Source of the DNA: Kingella oralis
GTDB lineage: Bacteria; Pseudomonadota; Gammaproteobacteria; Burkholderiales; Neisseriaceae
Assembly: GCA_905373195.1 (NCBI GenBank)
Contig: CAJPSG010000098.1
Location: 1 to 5,419, forward strand
Direction of reading: 5' to 3'
DNA length: 5,419 nt
Shown in pieces: positions 1 to 5,411 of the stretch. Made by a program: the position numbers and the translations under genes. Position 1 is the stretch's first letter. Every line of letters begins with the position of its first letter. The notes under the pieces are model-generated. The model worked only from the letters and a program-made list of their open reading frames with translations, was not told where the DNA came from and did not search any database.

Positions 1-50
1 CGATTTCTTGGCTGTTGGCTAGGGCTTCGGGGATATCGGCGAAGCGGGCG
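1..50 (-). pseudogene. dnaE: Inverted fragment of dnaE (PHP-domain end) at window edge
   Basis: Read on the minus strand, about the first 50 bases translate without a stop to ARFADIPEALANSQEI. This closely matches the segment near residue 260 of E. coli DnaE, which I recall as ELFADLPEALANTVEI, at the end of the PHP domain. On the plus strand the same bases give an in-frame TAG (20-22) and no resemblance to the residues that should precede the AGGVLIAP of the adjoining dnaE. So a dnaE piece lies in reverse orientation directly against a later dnaE piece, with about 250 residues of gene missing between them. The exact joint lies somewhere in 41-52: GCGGGCGGC (44-52) can be read as Ala-Gly-Gly forward or Ala-Ala-Arg backward. 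A chimeric read or misassembly is the simplest cause. A real inversion would destroy an essential gene unless another copy exists. Confidence 0.75.
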
Positions 51-52
51 GC

Positions 53-1975
53 GTGTTGATTGCGCCGAGCAAAATTTCCGATTTTTGCGGCGTGTATCAA
101 GCCGATGAAAACGCCTCGCCCGTGTCTATGTTTGACAAGGGCGATGTGGAAGAAATTGGGCTGGTGAAATTTGACTTTTTGGGGCTGCGCAACTTAACCA
201 TTATTGAAATGGCGCAAAACTTCATCCGCCAAACCACAGGCGAAAACGTGGATGTGAGCCATATCCCGCTGGACGACCAAGTTGCCTACAAAATTTTCCG
301 CGATGCCAACACCACCGCCGTGTTCCAGTTTGAATCCAGCGGCATGAAAAAAATGCTGGCGCAAGCCAACACCACCAATCTGGAAGAAATCATCGCCTTT
401 GTGTCGCTGTATCGCCCCGGCCCCATGGACTTGATTCCCGACTTTATTGAGCGGATGAAAGGCGCGAAGTTTGAATATATGCACCCGCTGCTGGAACCTG
501 TGTTAGAGCCAACCTACGGCATCATGGTGTATCAAGAGCAGGTGATGCAGGCGGCGCAAGTCATCGGCGGCTATTCGCTGGGCGGCGCGGATTTGCTGCG
601 CCGCGCGATGGGCAAGAAAAAGCCCGAAGAGATGGTGAAACACCGCGAAATTTTTGCCGAAGGTGCCGCCAAGCAAGGCATCAGCCGCGAAAAAGCCGAT
701 GAAATTTTTGACTACATGGAAAAATTTGCGGGCTACGGCTTCAACAAATCGCACGCGGCGGCGTATGCCTATGTGTCGTACCAAACCGCGTGGCTCAAAG
801 CGCATTATCCCGCCGAATTTATGGCGGCAACCATGTCATCCGAATTGGACAACACCGACCAGCTCAAAGTGTTTTTTGATGACGCGCAAAGCAAGCTCAA
901 CGGCATCCGCTTTTTGCCGCCCGATGTAAACGAATCGTTTTACCGCTTTATCCCCAATGCGCAAAAACAAATCCGCTATGCGCTGGGCGCAATCAAAGGT
1001 ACAGGCGAAGCGGCGGTGAACGCGATTGTTGCCGCGCGAGAAAGCGGCGGCAAGTTCACCGATTTGTTTGATTTTTGCGAACGAGTGGGCAAGCAACACG
1101 CCAATCGCCGCGTGCTGGAAGCCCTGATTCGCGGCGGCGCGTTTGACAGCATCGAGCCCAACCGCGCCATGCTGCTGGGCAATATTGACCTTGCCATCGC
1201 CCAAGCCGAACAAAAAGCCGACAACGCCAACCAAGGCGGCTTGTTTGATATGGTGGAAGATGCGCTGGCAGACGTGCCGCTGCAATACATTGAGCCGTGG
1301 AACGAAGCCACCAAGCTCGCCGAAGAAAAGCAAGCCATTGGTTTTTATTTGAGCGGGCATCCGTTTGCGCCCTATGCCAGCGAAGTGCGCGCCTTTGCGC
1401 CCACGCCATTAGGCAGCCTGAAAGCCAAAGACGGCACGCAACGCATCGCAGGCTTTGCCACATCCATCCGCAGCATCATGACCAAAAACGGCAAAATGAT
1501 TGCCCTGCTGCTGGAAGACGACACCGCCAAGCAAGAAGTGAGTATTCGCGGCGATTTGCTGGACGGTATCCCCAAAGAAACGCTGAAAGCAGACCAAATC
1601 CTGATTTGCGATTGCAGCGTGCGCGAAGACCGCTTCAACCCTGATGGCGGCTTGCGCATCAATGTAGCCAACATCGGCAGCGACGAGCAAAAACAAGCAG
1701 GCATCCACAGGCTCAACGAAGCCCGCTCGCGCTTTGCCATCAGCCTAACGCTCAACCTGCGCCCCGAACACGACATCGCCGCCCTTGCCCAACTGCTGCG
1801 CCCGCACACCCAAGCCGCAGGTAACAAAATCCCGCTGATTTTGACCTACGCCAACGACCGCGCCCACGGCACGCTGCTGCCCAACGCCAAATGGCGGCTG
1901 GTGTTGAGCAACGAATTACTAGACAGCTTGGTGGCAATGCTGGGCGAACGCGCCGTCGCCACACGGTTTAGGTAG
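53..1975 (+). CDS. dnaE: DNA polymerase III subunit alpha, C-terminal part (5' truncated)
   Basis: This is the catalytic alpha subunit of the replicative DNA polymerase III holoenzyme, which extends DNA at the fork bound to the beta clamp and tau. The 640 visible residues match the length of E. coli DnaE (1160 aa) from the HAGGV motif onward, so the C-terminus is complete and the PHP domain and most of the palm are absent. VKFDFLGL (residues 38-45) carries the third catalytic Asp (D41, equivalent to E. coli D555); the D401/D403 pair is upstream and missing. Then come fingers motifs (YRPGPMDLIPDF, YGIMVYQEQVMQAAQ, GGADLLRRAMGKKKPEEM, KFAGYGFNKSHAAAYA, AHYPAEFMAA), the helix-hairpin-helix (LGAIKGTGEAAV, 311-322), a probable beta-clamp-binding motif QGGLF (394-398) where E. 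coli has QADMF, GFYLSGHP (430-437), an OB fold (about 463-545) and the tau-binding C-terminal domain. GTG 53 is only the first start codon after an in-frame TAG at 20-22. Bases 44-52 (AGG) also belong to the gene, so this is not a true start. No frameshift is seen downstream. Confidence 0.95.
   Translation: MLIAPSKISDFCGVYQADENASPVSMFDKGDVEEIGLVKFDFLGLRNLTIIEMAQNFIRQTTGENVDVSHIPLDDQVAYKIFRDANTTAVFQFESSGMKKMLAQANTTNLEEIIAFVSLYRPGPMDLIPDFIERMKGAKFEYMHPLLEPVLEPTYGIMVYQEQVMQAAQVIGGYSLGGADLLRRAMGKKKPEEMVKHREIFAEGAAKQGISREKADEIFDYMEKFAGYGFNKSHAAAYAYVSYQTAWLKAHYPAEFMAATMSSELDNTDQLKVFFDDAQSKLNGIRFLPPDVNESFYRFIPNAQKQIRYALGAIKGTGEAAVNAIVAARESGGKFTDLFDFCERVGKQHANRRVLEALIRGGAFDSIEPNRAMLLGNIDLAIAQAEQKADNANQGGLFDMVEDALADVPLQYIEPWNEATKLAEEKQAIGFYLSGHPFAPYASEVRAFAPTPLGSLKAKDGTQRIAGFATSIRSIMTKNGKMIALLLEDDTAKQEVSIRGDLLDGIPKETLKADQILICDCSVREDRFNPDGGLRINVANIGSDEQKQAGIHRLNEARSRFAISLTLNLRPEHDIAALAQLLRPHTQAAGNKIPLILTYANDRAHGTLLPNAKWRLVLSNELLDSLVAMLGERAVATRFR
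1411..1422 (+). repeat. DNA uptake sequence (AG-kingDUS), inside dnaE
   Basis: Perfect AGGCAGCCTGAA followed by one more A. It encodes part of LGSLK (residues 453-457) in the variable linker between the GFYLSGHP motif and the OB fold of the polymerase. Confidence 0.9.
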
Positions 1976-1986
1976 CGTAACGCCGT

Positions 1987-1998
1987 TTCAGGCTGCCT
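1987..1998 (-). repeat. DNA uptake sequence (AG-kingDUS)
   Basis: Perfect TTCAGGCTGCCT on the plus strand, 11 bases after the dnaE stop codon. It is the first of two same-orientation copies set 20 bases apart, with the extra T (A in DUS orientation) common to nearly all copies here. Confidence 0.92.
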
Positions 1999-2006
1999 CA
2001 TACCTT

Positions 2007-2018
2007 TTCAGGCTGCCT
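2007..2018 (-). repeat. DNA uptake sequence (AG-kingDUS)
   Basis: Perfect TTCAGGCTGCCT, a direct repeat of the copy at 1987 and the left arm of the hairpin with the copy at 2044. Confidence 0.92.
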
Positions 2019-2043
2019 GATTGCGCTATTTCTGTTTACCCAT

Positions 2044-2055
2044 AGGCAGCCTGAA
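2044..2055 (+). repeat. DNA uptake sequence (AG-kingDUS)
   Basis: Perfect AGGCAGCCTGAA plus a further A, opposite in orientation to the two copies just upstream. It ends 23 bases before the zur -10 element, so it also sits at the upstream edge of that promoter. Confidence 0.92.
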
Positions 2056-2078
2056 ACGCCCCATTGCGCTTTTTCGCG

Positions 2079-2084
2079 TACAAT
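2079..2084 (+). promoter_or_regulatory. Probable zur -10 element (TACAAT)
   Basis: TACAAT matches the sigma-70 -10 consensus at five of six positions. Transcription would start near 2091, giving a leader of about 23 bases before the zur ATG. No convincing -35 stands at 16-18 bases upstream (the bases there read about ACGCCC). TTGCGC at 2064-2069 is too close. No clear Zur-type operator palindrome overlaps it. Confidence 0.45.
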
Positions 2085-2114
2085 CCCGCGCACCATTCCC
2101 AACGAAAGACCGCC

Positions 2115-2579
2115 ATGAACATCAAACAAAACATCCTCGCCCAATGCCGCGCCCAAAATGTTCAAATCACCCCGCTGCGCGAACACGTTTTAGACATCGT
2201 ATTGCAGCTAGACGGCGTGATTAAAGCCTACACCGTGCTGGCGCAAATGCAGCGCGAAAGCCAAAACGTGCTCGCCCCGCCCACCGCCTACCGCGCGCTA
2301 GACTTTTGGGCAGAACAAGGCGTATTGCACAAAATCCCCGCCGTAAACGGCTACATCCTATGCAGCCATGTGCAACACGAATGCAACAGCCATTGCCACA
2401 GCGATGCCCACAGCCACAACAGCAGCTTTATCCTCGTGTGCACCCAATGCGGCACGGTGGACGAACAAAGCCTCAACCGCGAATGGCAAGCCCTGCACCA
2501 AGCCGTAGAACAAACAGGCTTCGCGTTAAACGAAGAACACGTGGTGCTCACAGGCGTATGCGGCAAATGCCGTGTATGA
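2115..2579 (+). CDS. zur: Fur-family zinc uptake regulator Zur
   Basis: This 154-aa protein is a Fur-superfamily repressor that, when loaded with zinc, should bind DNA and shut off zinc import genes. The N-terminal winged helix holds NVQITPLREHVLDIV (15-29) and the recognition region PPTAYRALDFWAEQG (55-69), with Zur-type wording ALDFWAEQGVLHK rather than Fur-type. The C-terminal dimerisation domain has the structural zinc site: C109-x2-C112 and C149-x2-C152. Likely sensing-site ligands by comparison with E. coli Zur are H72, C83, a loop histidine and E117. Between C83 and C109 lies a loop rich in His and Cys, about 11 residues longer than in E. coli Zur as I recall it. The start is ATG 2115. 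An in-frame TTG at 2064 would add 17 residues upstream of the -10 region and is unlikely. The ribosome binding site is weak (GAAAG, 2104-2108). The gene is flanked by terminators on both sides, suggesting a single-gene unit. Other Fur-family members (Fur, PerR, Mur) fit less well. Confidence 0.88.
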   Translation: MNIKQNILAQCRAQNVQITPLREHVLDIVLQLDGVIKAYTVLAQMQRESQNVLAPPTAYRALDFWAEQGVLHKIPAVNGYILCSHVQHECNSHCHSDAHSHNSSFILVCTQCGTVDEQSLNREWQALHQAVEQTGFALNEEHVVLTGVCGKCRV

Positions 2580-2604
2580 AGCGTTGTGGTGTGTTAAATC
2601 CGTT

Positions 2605-2616
2605 TTCAGGCTGCCT
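2605..2616 (-). repeat. DNA uptake sequence (AG-kingDUS)
   Basis: Perfect TTCAGGCTGCCT forming the left arm of the hairpin behind zur. Confidence 0.92.
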
Positions 2617-2640
2617 TTGGCGGGGAAATGCGAACGCCAG

Positions 2641-2652
2641 AGGCAGCCTGAA
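2641..2652 (+). repeat. DNA uptake sequence (AG-kingDUS)
   Basis: Perfect AGGCAGCCTGAA forming the right arm of the hairpin behind zur. It could alternatively pair with the copy at 2705. Confidence 0.92.
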
Positions 2653-2656
2653 AAAC

Positions 2657-2688
2657 AAAACCGTTTGGTGTTAAGCCAAACGGTTTTT
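2657..2688 (+). terminator. Intrinsic terminator of zur
   Basis: AAAACCGTTTGG (2657-2668) pairs with CCAAACGGTTTT (2676-2687) around the 7-base loop TGTTAAG, and a run of five T (2684-2688) closes it. This is a standard Rho-independent terminator. The A-rich left flank (AAAAACAAAA) would act as a U-tract on the other strand, so it could work in both directions, although no minus-strand gene is seen nearby. It contains no uptake sequence and lies two bases after the DUS hairpin. Confidence 0.9.
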
Positions 2689-2704
2689 GCTGGGTAGATT
2701 GATT

Positions 2705-2716
2705 TTCAGGCTGCCT
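2705..2716 (-). repeat. DNA uptake sequence (AG-kingDUS)
   Basis: Perfect TTCAGGCTGCCT, preceded by TT. It stands alone downstream of the terminator, with no partner on its right. Confidence 0.92.
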
Positions 2717-2808
2717 CAACCGCCAACCACAAAGCACCAATCCCAAGCGTGGTGTGCGGCGCAACGCACGTTCTAGCTAAATCCATTTGGATGACACCCA
2801 ACCCCATT

Positions 2809-2820
2809 TTCAGACTGCCT
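2809..2820 (-). repeat. Variant DNA uptake sequence, one mismatch
   Basis: TTCAGACTGCCT reads AGGCAGTCTGAA in uptake orientation. It differs by one base from the local word AGGCAGCCTGAA and by one base from the Neisseria AG-DUS word AGGCCGTCTGAA. It lies about 120 bases upstream of metE. Confidence 0.6.
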
Positions 2821-2828
2821 CCCCACCC

Positions 2829-2899
2829 AATCATTAAAATCATTCATATTGTTTCCACAAATATTTCACTTGTATTCATGCAAAAGCAAGCGCAATATT
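2829..2899 (+). promoter_or_regulatory. AT-rich metE leader, probable promoter region
   Basis: This stretch is clearly richer in A and T than its surroundings and is the only likely promoter site between the zur terminator and metE. Two weak sigma-70 pairings can be drawn: TTGTTT (2849-2854) with TGTATT (2871-2876, spacing 16), and TTGTAT (2870-2875) with AATATT (2894-2899, spacing 18). Neither is strong enough to choose, and the poor match would fit an activator-dependent promoter. I saw no recognisable riboswitch or MetR/MetJ box. The rest of the 2717-2828 stretch holds only a small hairpin (GTGCG 2754-2758 with CGCAC 2765-2769). Confidence 0.35.
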
Positions 2900-2931
2900 C
2901 GCCTTTCAACATCCCAACTCAACCCCTATAC

Positions 2932-2935
2932 GGAG
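2932..2935 (+). promoter_or_regulatory. metE ribosome binding site
   Basis: GGAG lies six bases before ATG 2942. It settles the start against the longer in-frame reading from TTG 2849, which would add 31 residues unlike any MetE N-terminus. Confidence 0.8.
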
Positions 2936-2941
2936 ACCCCC

Positions 2942-5221
2942 ATGACCACCTTCCACCTATCAGGCTACCCCCGCATTGGCGGCAAACGCGAACTCAAATT
3001 TGCCACCGAATCCTTCTGGAAAGGCGCAACCAGCGAAGCCGAGCTGCAAAACGTTGCCGCCGACATCCGCCGTGCCAACTGGGCAACCCAACACGCCGCA
3101 GGCGCAGATTTGCTGCCCGTTGGCGATTTTTCGTTTTACGACCATGTGCTAGATTTGCTGTGCGCGGTGGGCGCGATTCCTGCGCGATTTGGTTTTCAGG
3201 CTGCCAATCTGACCCTGCCACAATACTTTGAACTGGCACGCGGCAACGCCACCCAATTTGCGATGGAAATGACCAAATGGTTTGACACCAACTATCACTA
3301 CATCGTGCCCGAATGGCATGCCGACACCCAATTCTCCGCCCACCCCGAGCGCATCATCGCCCAAATCCGCGAAGCCCAAGCGCAAGGCTACGCCGTGAAA
3401 CCCACGCTGGTGGGCCCGCTCACCTTGCTGTGGCTGGGCAAGAAAAAAGAAGACTTCGGCTGCCGCATCAAAACGCTGATGCCCAAGCTGTTGCCTGTTT
3501 ACCAACAATTATTGCAAGCCATCGCCGATGCAGGCGTGGAATATGTGCAAATTGACGAGCCGATTTTGGCGGCTGATGCGGGCAAACCTTGGCTGGAAGT
3601 CTTCCCCAGCACCTATCAAGCCCTCGCGCAAACCCCCGTTCGCATCATCTTGGGCACTTATTTTGCCAGCGTTGCCGAACACGCGGCGTTGTTAAACAGC
3701 CTGCCCATCAGCGGCGTGCACATTGATTGCGTGCGCGCGCCCGAGCAGCTGGCAACGTTTGTAGAACAATTAGACAGCAGCAAAATCCTATCCGCAGGCG
3801 TGGTGGATGGGCGCAACGTGTGGCGCGCCAACTTGCGCCAAATCGTTGCCAACTTGCAAGATGCCAAAGCCAAATTTGGCGACAACCTGTGGGTTGCCCC
3901 AAGCTGTTCCTTGTTGCACAGCCCGCAAGATCTTGCGCTGGAAGAAAAACTGGATGCCGAAATCAAATCTTGGATGGCGTTTGCCGCGCAAAAATTGGTG
4001 GAACTGGGCAACATCAAACAAGCCTTGCAAAACGGTTTAGACAGCATTCAGGCTGCCTTAGCCGCATCCGATGCCGCCCAAGCCGACCGCGCCAGCAACA
4101 GCAAAATCCACAACGCCGCCGTGCAAGCGCGCATCGCCAATCTGCCCAAAGGCGCAGACAAACGCGGCGCACCATTTGCCGAGCGCATCAAAGCGCAGCA
4201 AGCGCAGCTGCATTTGCCGCTGCTGCCCACCACCACCATCGGCTCATTCCCGCAAACCACCGAAATCCGCCAAGCGCGCGCCGCGTTCAAAAAAGGCGAG
4301 CTTTCCGCTGCGGATTACGATGCCGCGATGAAAAAAGAAATCGCCTACTGCGTTGCCGAGCAAGAAAAACTGGGCATTGACGTGTTGGTACACGGCGAAG
4401 CCGAGCGCAACGACATGGTGGAATACTTTGGCGAACAGCTGGCGGGCTATTGTTTTAGCCAGTTTGGCTGGGTGCAAAGCTACGGCAGCCGCTGCGTGAA
4501 ACCGCCCATCATCTACGGCGATGTATCGCGCCCCAACCCAATGACGGTTTATTGGTCTAGCTACGCGCAAAGCCTAACCAAGCGCCCCATGAAAGGGATG
4601 CTAACTGGTCCTGTTACCATGTTTAAATGGTCTTTTGTGCGCGACGATGTGCCGCTCTCGCAAGTGTGCAAACAAATCGCGTTGGCGCTGAACGATGAAG
4701 TGCTGGATTTGGAACGCGCGGGCATTACCGTGATTCAAATTGACGAGCCCGCCATCCGCGAAGCGTTACCGTTGAAAAAAGCGCAATGGGATGAATACTT
4801 GGCTTGGGCGTGCGAGAGCTTCCGCCTTGCCAGCGTGGGCACGGCTAACAGCACGCAAATCCACACCCATATGTGTTACAGCGAGTTCAACGACATCTTG
4901 CCCGCCATCGCCAGCATGGATGCCGATGTGATCACCATTGAAACTTCGCGCTCCGATATGGACTTGCTAACCGCGTTTGGCGAGTTCAAATACCCCAACG
5001 ACATCGGCCCAGGCGTGTACGACATCCACAGCCCGCGCGTGCCCACCGAAGCCGAAGTGGAGTATTTGTTGCGCAAAGCCATCAGCGTGGTGCCGCTGGA
5101 ACGCCTGTGGGTGAACCCTGACTGCGGCTTGAAAACACGCGGCTGGACAGAAACCATTGAGCAGCTGCGCGTGATGATGAATGTAACCCACAAGCTGCGC
5201 CGCGAGTTTGGCGCGAAATAA
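2942..5221 (+). CDS. metE: Cobalamin-independent methionine synthase
   Basis: MetE (5-methyltetrahydropteroyltriglutamate--homocysteine methyltransferase) makes methionine in the cytoplasm by direct methyl transfer to homocysteine without vitamin B12. The 759 aa are close to the 753 of E. coli MetE and align along the whole length. The N-terminal half holds [14 protein letters not shown] (9-22), [14 protein letters not shown] (57-70), [16 protein letters not shown] (109-124) and VQIDEPIL (202-209). The catalytic half begins near [16 protein letters not shown] (428-443) and includes [16 protein letters not shown] (482-497), KPMKG-like [12 protein letters not shown] (548-559) and IQIDEP (598-603). 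The catalytic zinc ligands are present: H643, C645, E667, C728 (E. coli numbers plus two). The general-acid histidine is H696 in YDIHSP. E. coli C645, a known site of oxidative inactivation, is S647 here. Start ATG 2942 follows GGAG at six bases. Two uptake words lie in the gene. It is preceded by a terminator and so is transcribed on its own or with the next gene. Confidence 0.98.
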   Translation: MTTFHLSGYPRIGGKRELKFATESFWKGATSEAELQNVAADIRRANWATQHAAGADLLPVGDFSFYDHVLDLLCAVGAIPARFGFQAANLTLPQYFELARGNATQFAMEMTKWFDTNYHYIVPEWHADTQFSAHPERIIAQIREAQAQGYAVKPTLVGPLTLLWLGKKKEDFGCRIKTLMPKLLPVYQQLLQAIADAGVEYVQIDEPILAADAGKPWLEVFPSTYQALAQTPVRIILGTYFASVAEHAALLNSLPISGVHIDCVRAPEQLATFVEQLDSSKILSAGVVDGRNVWRANLRQIVANLQDAKAKFGDNLWVAPSCSLLHSPQDLALEEKLDAEIKSWMAFAAQKLVELGNIKQALQNGLDSIQAALAASDAAQADRASNSKIHNAAVQARIANLPKGADKRGAPFAERIKAQQAQLHLPLLPTTTIGSFPQTTEIRQARAAFKKGELSAADYDAAMKKEIAYCVAEQEKLGIDVLVHGEAERNDMVEYFGEQLAGYCFSQFGWVQSYGSRCVKPPIIYGDVSRPNPMTVYWSSYAQSLTKRPMKGMLTGPVTMFKWSFVRDDVPLSQVCKQIALALNDEVLDLERAGITVIQIDEPAIREALPLKKAQWDEYLAWACESFRLASVGTANSTQIHTHMCYSEFNDILPAIASMDADVITIETSRSDMDLLTAFGEFKYPNDIGPGVYDIHSPRVPTEAEVEYLLRKAISVVPLERLWVNPDCGLKTRGWTETIEQLRVMMNVTHKLRREFGAK
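3195..3206 (-). repeat. Near-perfect uptake sequence inside metE (11 of 12)
   Basis: TTCAGGCTGCCA matches the local word except for the last base. It encodes FQAA (residues 85-88) in a stretch of the N-terminal domain that aligns poorly with E. coli MetE. Confidence 0.55.
4047..4058 (-). repeat. DNA uptake sequence (AG-kingDUS), inside metE
   Basis: Perfect TTCAGGCTGCCT within codons for IQAAL (residues 369-373), in the variable linker between the two halves of MetE. It is the only one of the 11 perfect copies without the extra flanking A. Confidence 0.9.
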
Positions 5222-5263
5222 TCCGCGCATGATGCAATAGGGCGGACTTGCTGCCTACCCTGT

Positions 5264-5288
5264 TGCCTTTCTGCTCACGTCAAAGGCA
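5264..5288 (+). other. Small hairpin competing with the DUS hairpin
   Basis: TGCCTTT (5264-5270) pairs with AAAGGCA (5282-5288) around an 11-base loop. Its right arm overlaps the start of the uptake sequence at 5284, so it and the larger hairpin 5284-5323 cannot form together. Significance is uncertain. Confidence 0.3.
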
Positions 5289-5295
5289 GCCTGAA
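5284..5295 (+). repeat. DNA uptake sequence (AG-kingDUS)
   Basis: Perfect AGGCAGCCTGAA plus AA, left arm of the hairpin behind metE. Confidence 0.92.
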
Positions 5296-5311
5296 AATGG
5301 TTTTACCCCGT

Positions 5312-5323
5312 TTCAGGCTGCCT
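5312..5323 (-). repeat. DNA uptake sequence (AG-kingDUS)
   Basis: Perfect TTCAGGCTGCCT, right arm of the hairpin behind metE. It could instead pair with the copy at 5365. Confidence 0.92.
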
Positions 5324-5364
5324 CATTTCCATCGCAAATCATTATGGCTGCTGGCTCAACACAA

Positions 5365-5376
5365 AGGCAGCCTGAA
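5365..5376 (+). repeat. DNA uptake sequence (AG-kingDUS)
   Basis: Perfect AGGCAGCCTGAA plus AA, 35 bases upstream of the start of the next gene. Confidence 0.92.
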
Positions 5377-5399
5377 AACGCCTTAGCAAAGCCACCCAC

Positions 5400-5405
5400 A
5401 AAGGA
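5400..5405 (+). promoter_or_regulatory. Ribosome binding site of the next gene
   Basis: AAAGGA lies six bases before ATG 5412, good spacing and sequence for translation initiation. Confidence 0.65.
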
Positions 5406-5411
5406 ATCAAC

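Larger units (their letters stand above)
2006..2056 (+). terminator. Inverted DUS pair, possible dnaE terminator
   Basis: Bases 2006-2018 and 2044-2056 are exact reverse complements, giving a 13-bp stem with a 25-base loop shortly after the dnaE stop. Oppositely oriented uptake sequences behind genes are a known terminator form in Neisseriaceae. The loop is long and no U-run follows the right arm, so it would be a weak or factor-assisted terminator. The copy at 1987 could compete as left arm. Confidence 0.5.
2603..2654 (+). terminator. Long DUS-based hairpin after zur
   Basis: Bases 2603-2622 pair with 2635-2654 in a 20-bp stem with one G-U pair and a 12-base loop. The outer 14 bp are an inverted uptake-sequence pair. 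The inner 6 bp (TTGGCG with CGCCAG) are additional complementarity. The hairpin starts 24 bases after the zur stop. The right arm is followed by AC and A-runs rather than U, so termination may depend on the second hairpin just downstream. Confidence 0.7.
5284..5323 (+). terminator. Inverted DUS pair after metE, possible terminator
   Basis: Bases 5284-5296 pair with 5311-5323 in a 13-bp perfect stem with a 14-base loop, 62 bases after the metE stop. Only CATTT follows, so there is no proper U-tract. It may end or weaken transcription from metE, or simply be an uptake-sequence pair. Read-through into the gene at 5412 is possible. Confidence 0.5.

Noticed and set aside
836..1827. Long open frames on the minus strand within dnaE
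   Set aside because: They are shadows of the GC-rich dnaE reading frame. dnaE matches its family continuously, and these translations show no domain I recognise.
1976..2056. CRISPR-like repeats
   Set aside because: The repeats are 12-base uptake words in both orientations with irregular spacing, also found inside genes. There is no array structure.
2064..2114. In-frame upstream extension of zur from TTG 2064
   Set aside because: It spans the -10 element and adds 17 residues unlike Fur-family N-termini. ATG 2115 gives the usual length and first helix.
2754..2769. Small hairpin GTGCG/CGCAC as an attenuator for metE
   Set aside because: The 5-bp stem has no U-run, no leader peptide and no alternative pairing that I could find.
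2848..2866. AT-rich imperfect palindrome (ATATT...AATAT) as a Zur or Fur operator
   Set aside because: Only five bases per arm match and the centre does not resemble a Fur or Zur box. Expected by chance in AT-rich sequence.
2849..2941. In-frame upstream extension of metE from TTG 2849
   Set aside because: The added 31 residues do not resemble MetE, and GGAG at 2932-2935 is well placed for ATG 2942.
2580..2941. SAM or cobalamin riboswitch in the metE leader
   Set aside because: No B12-box-like or SAM-type core motif is visible. The space is taken up by terminators, uptake sequences and a short AT-rich stretch.
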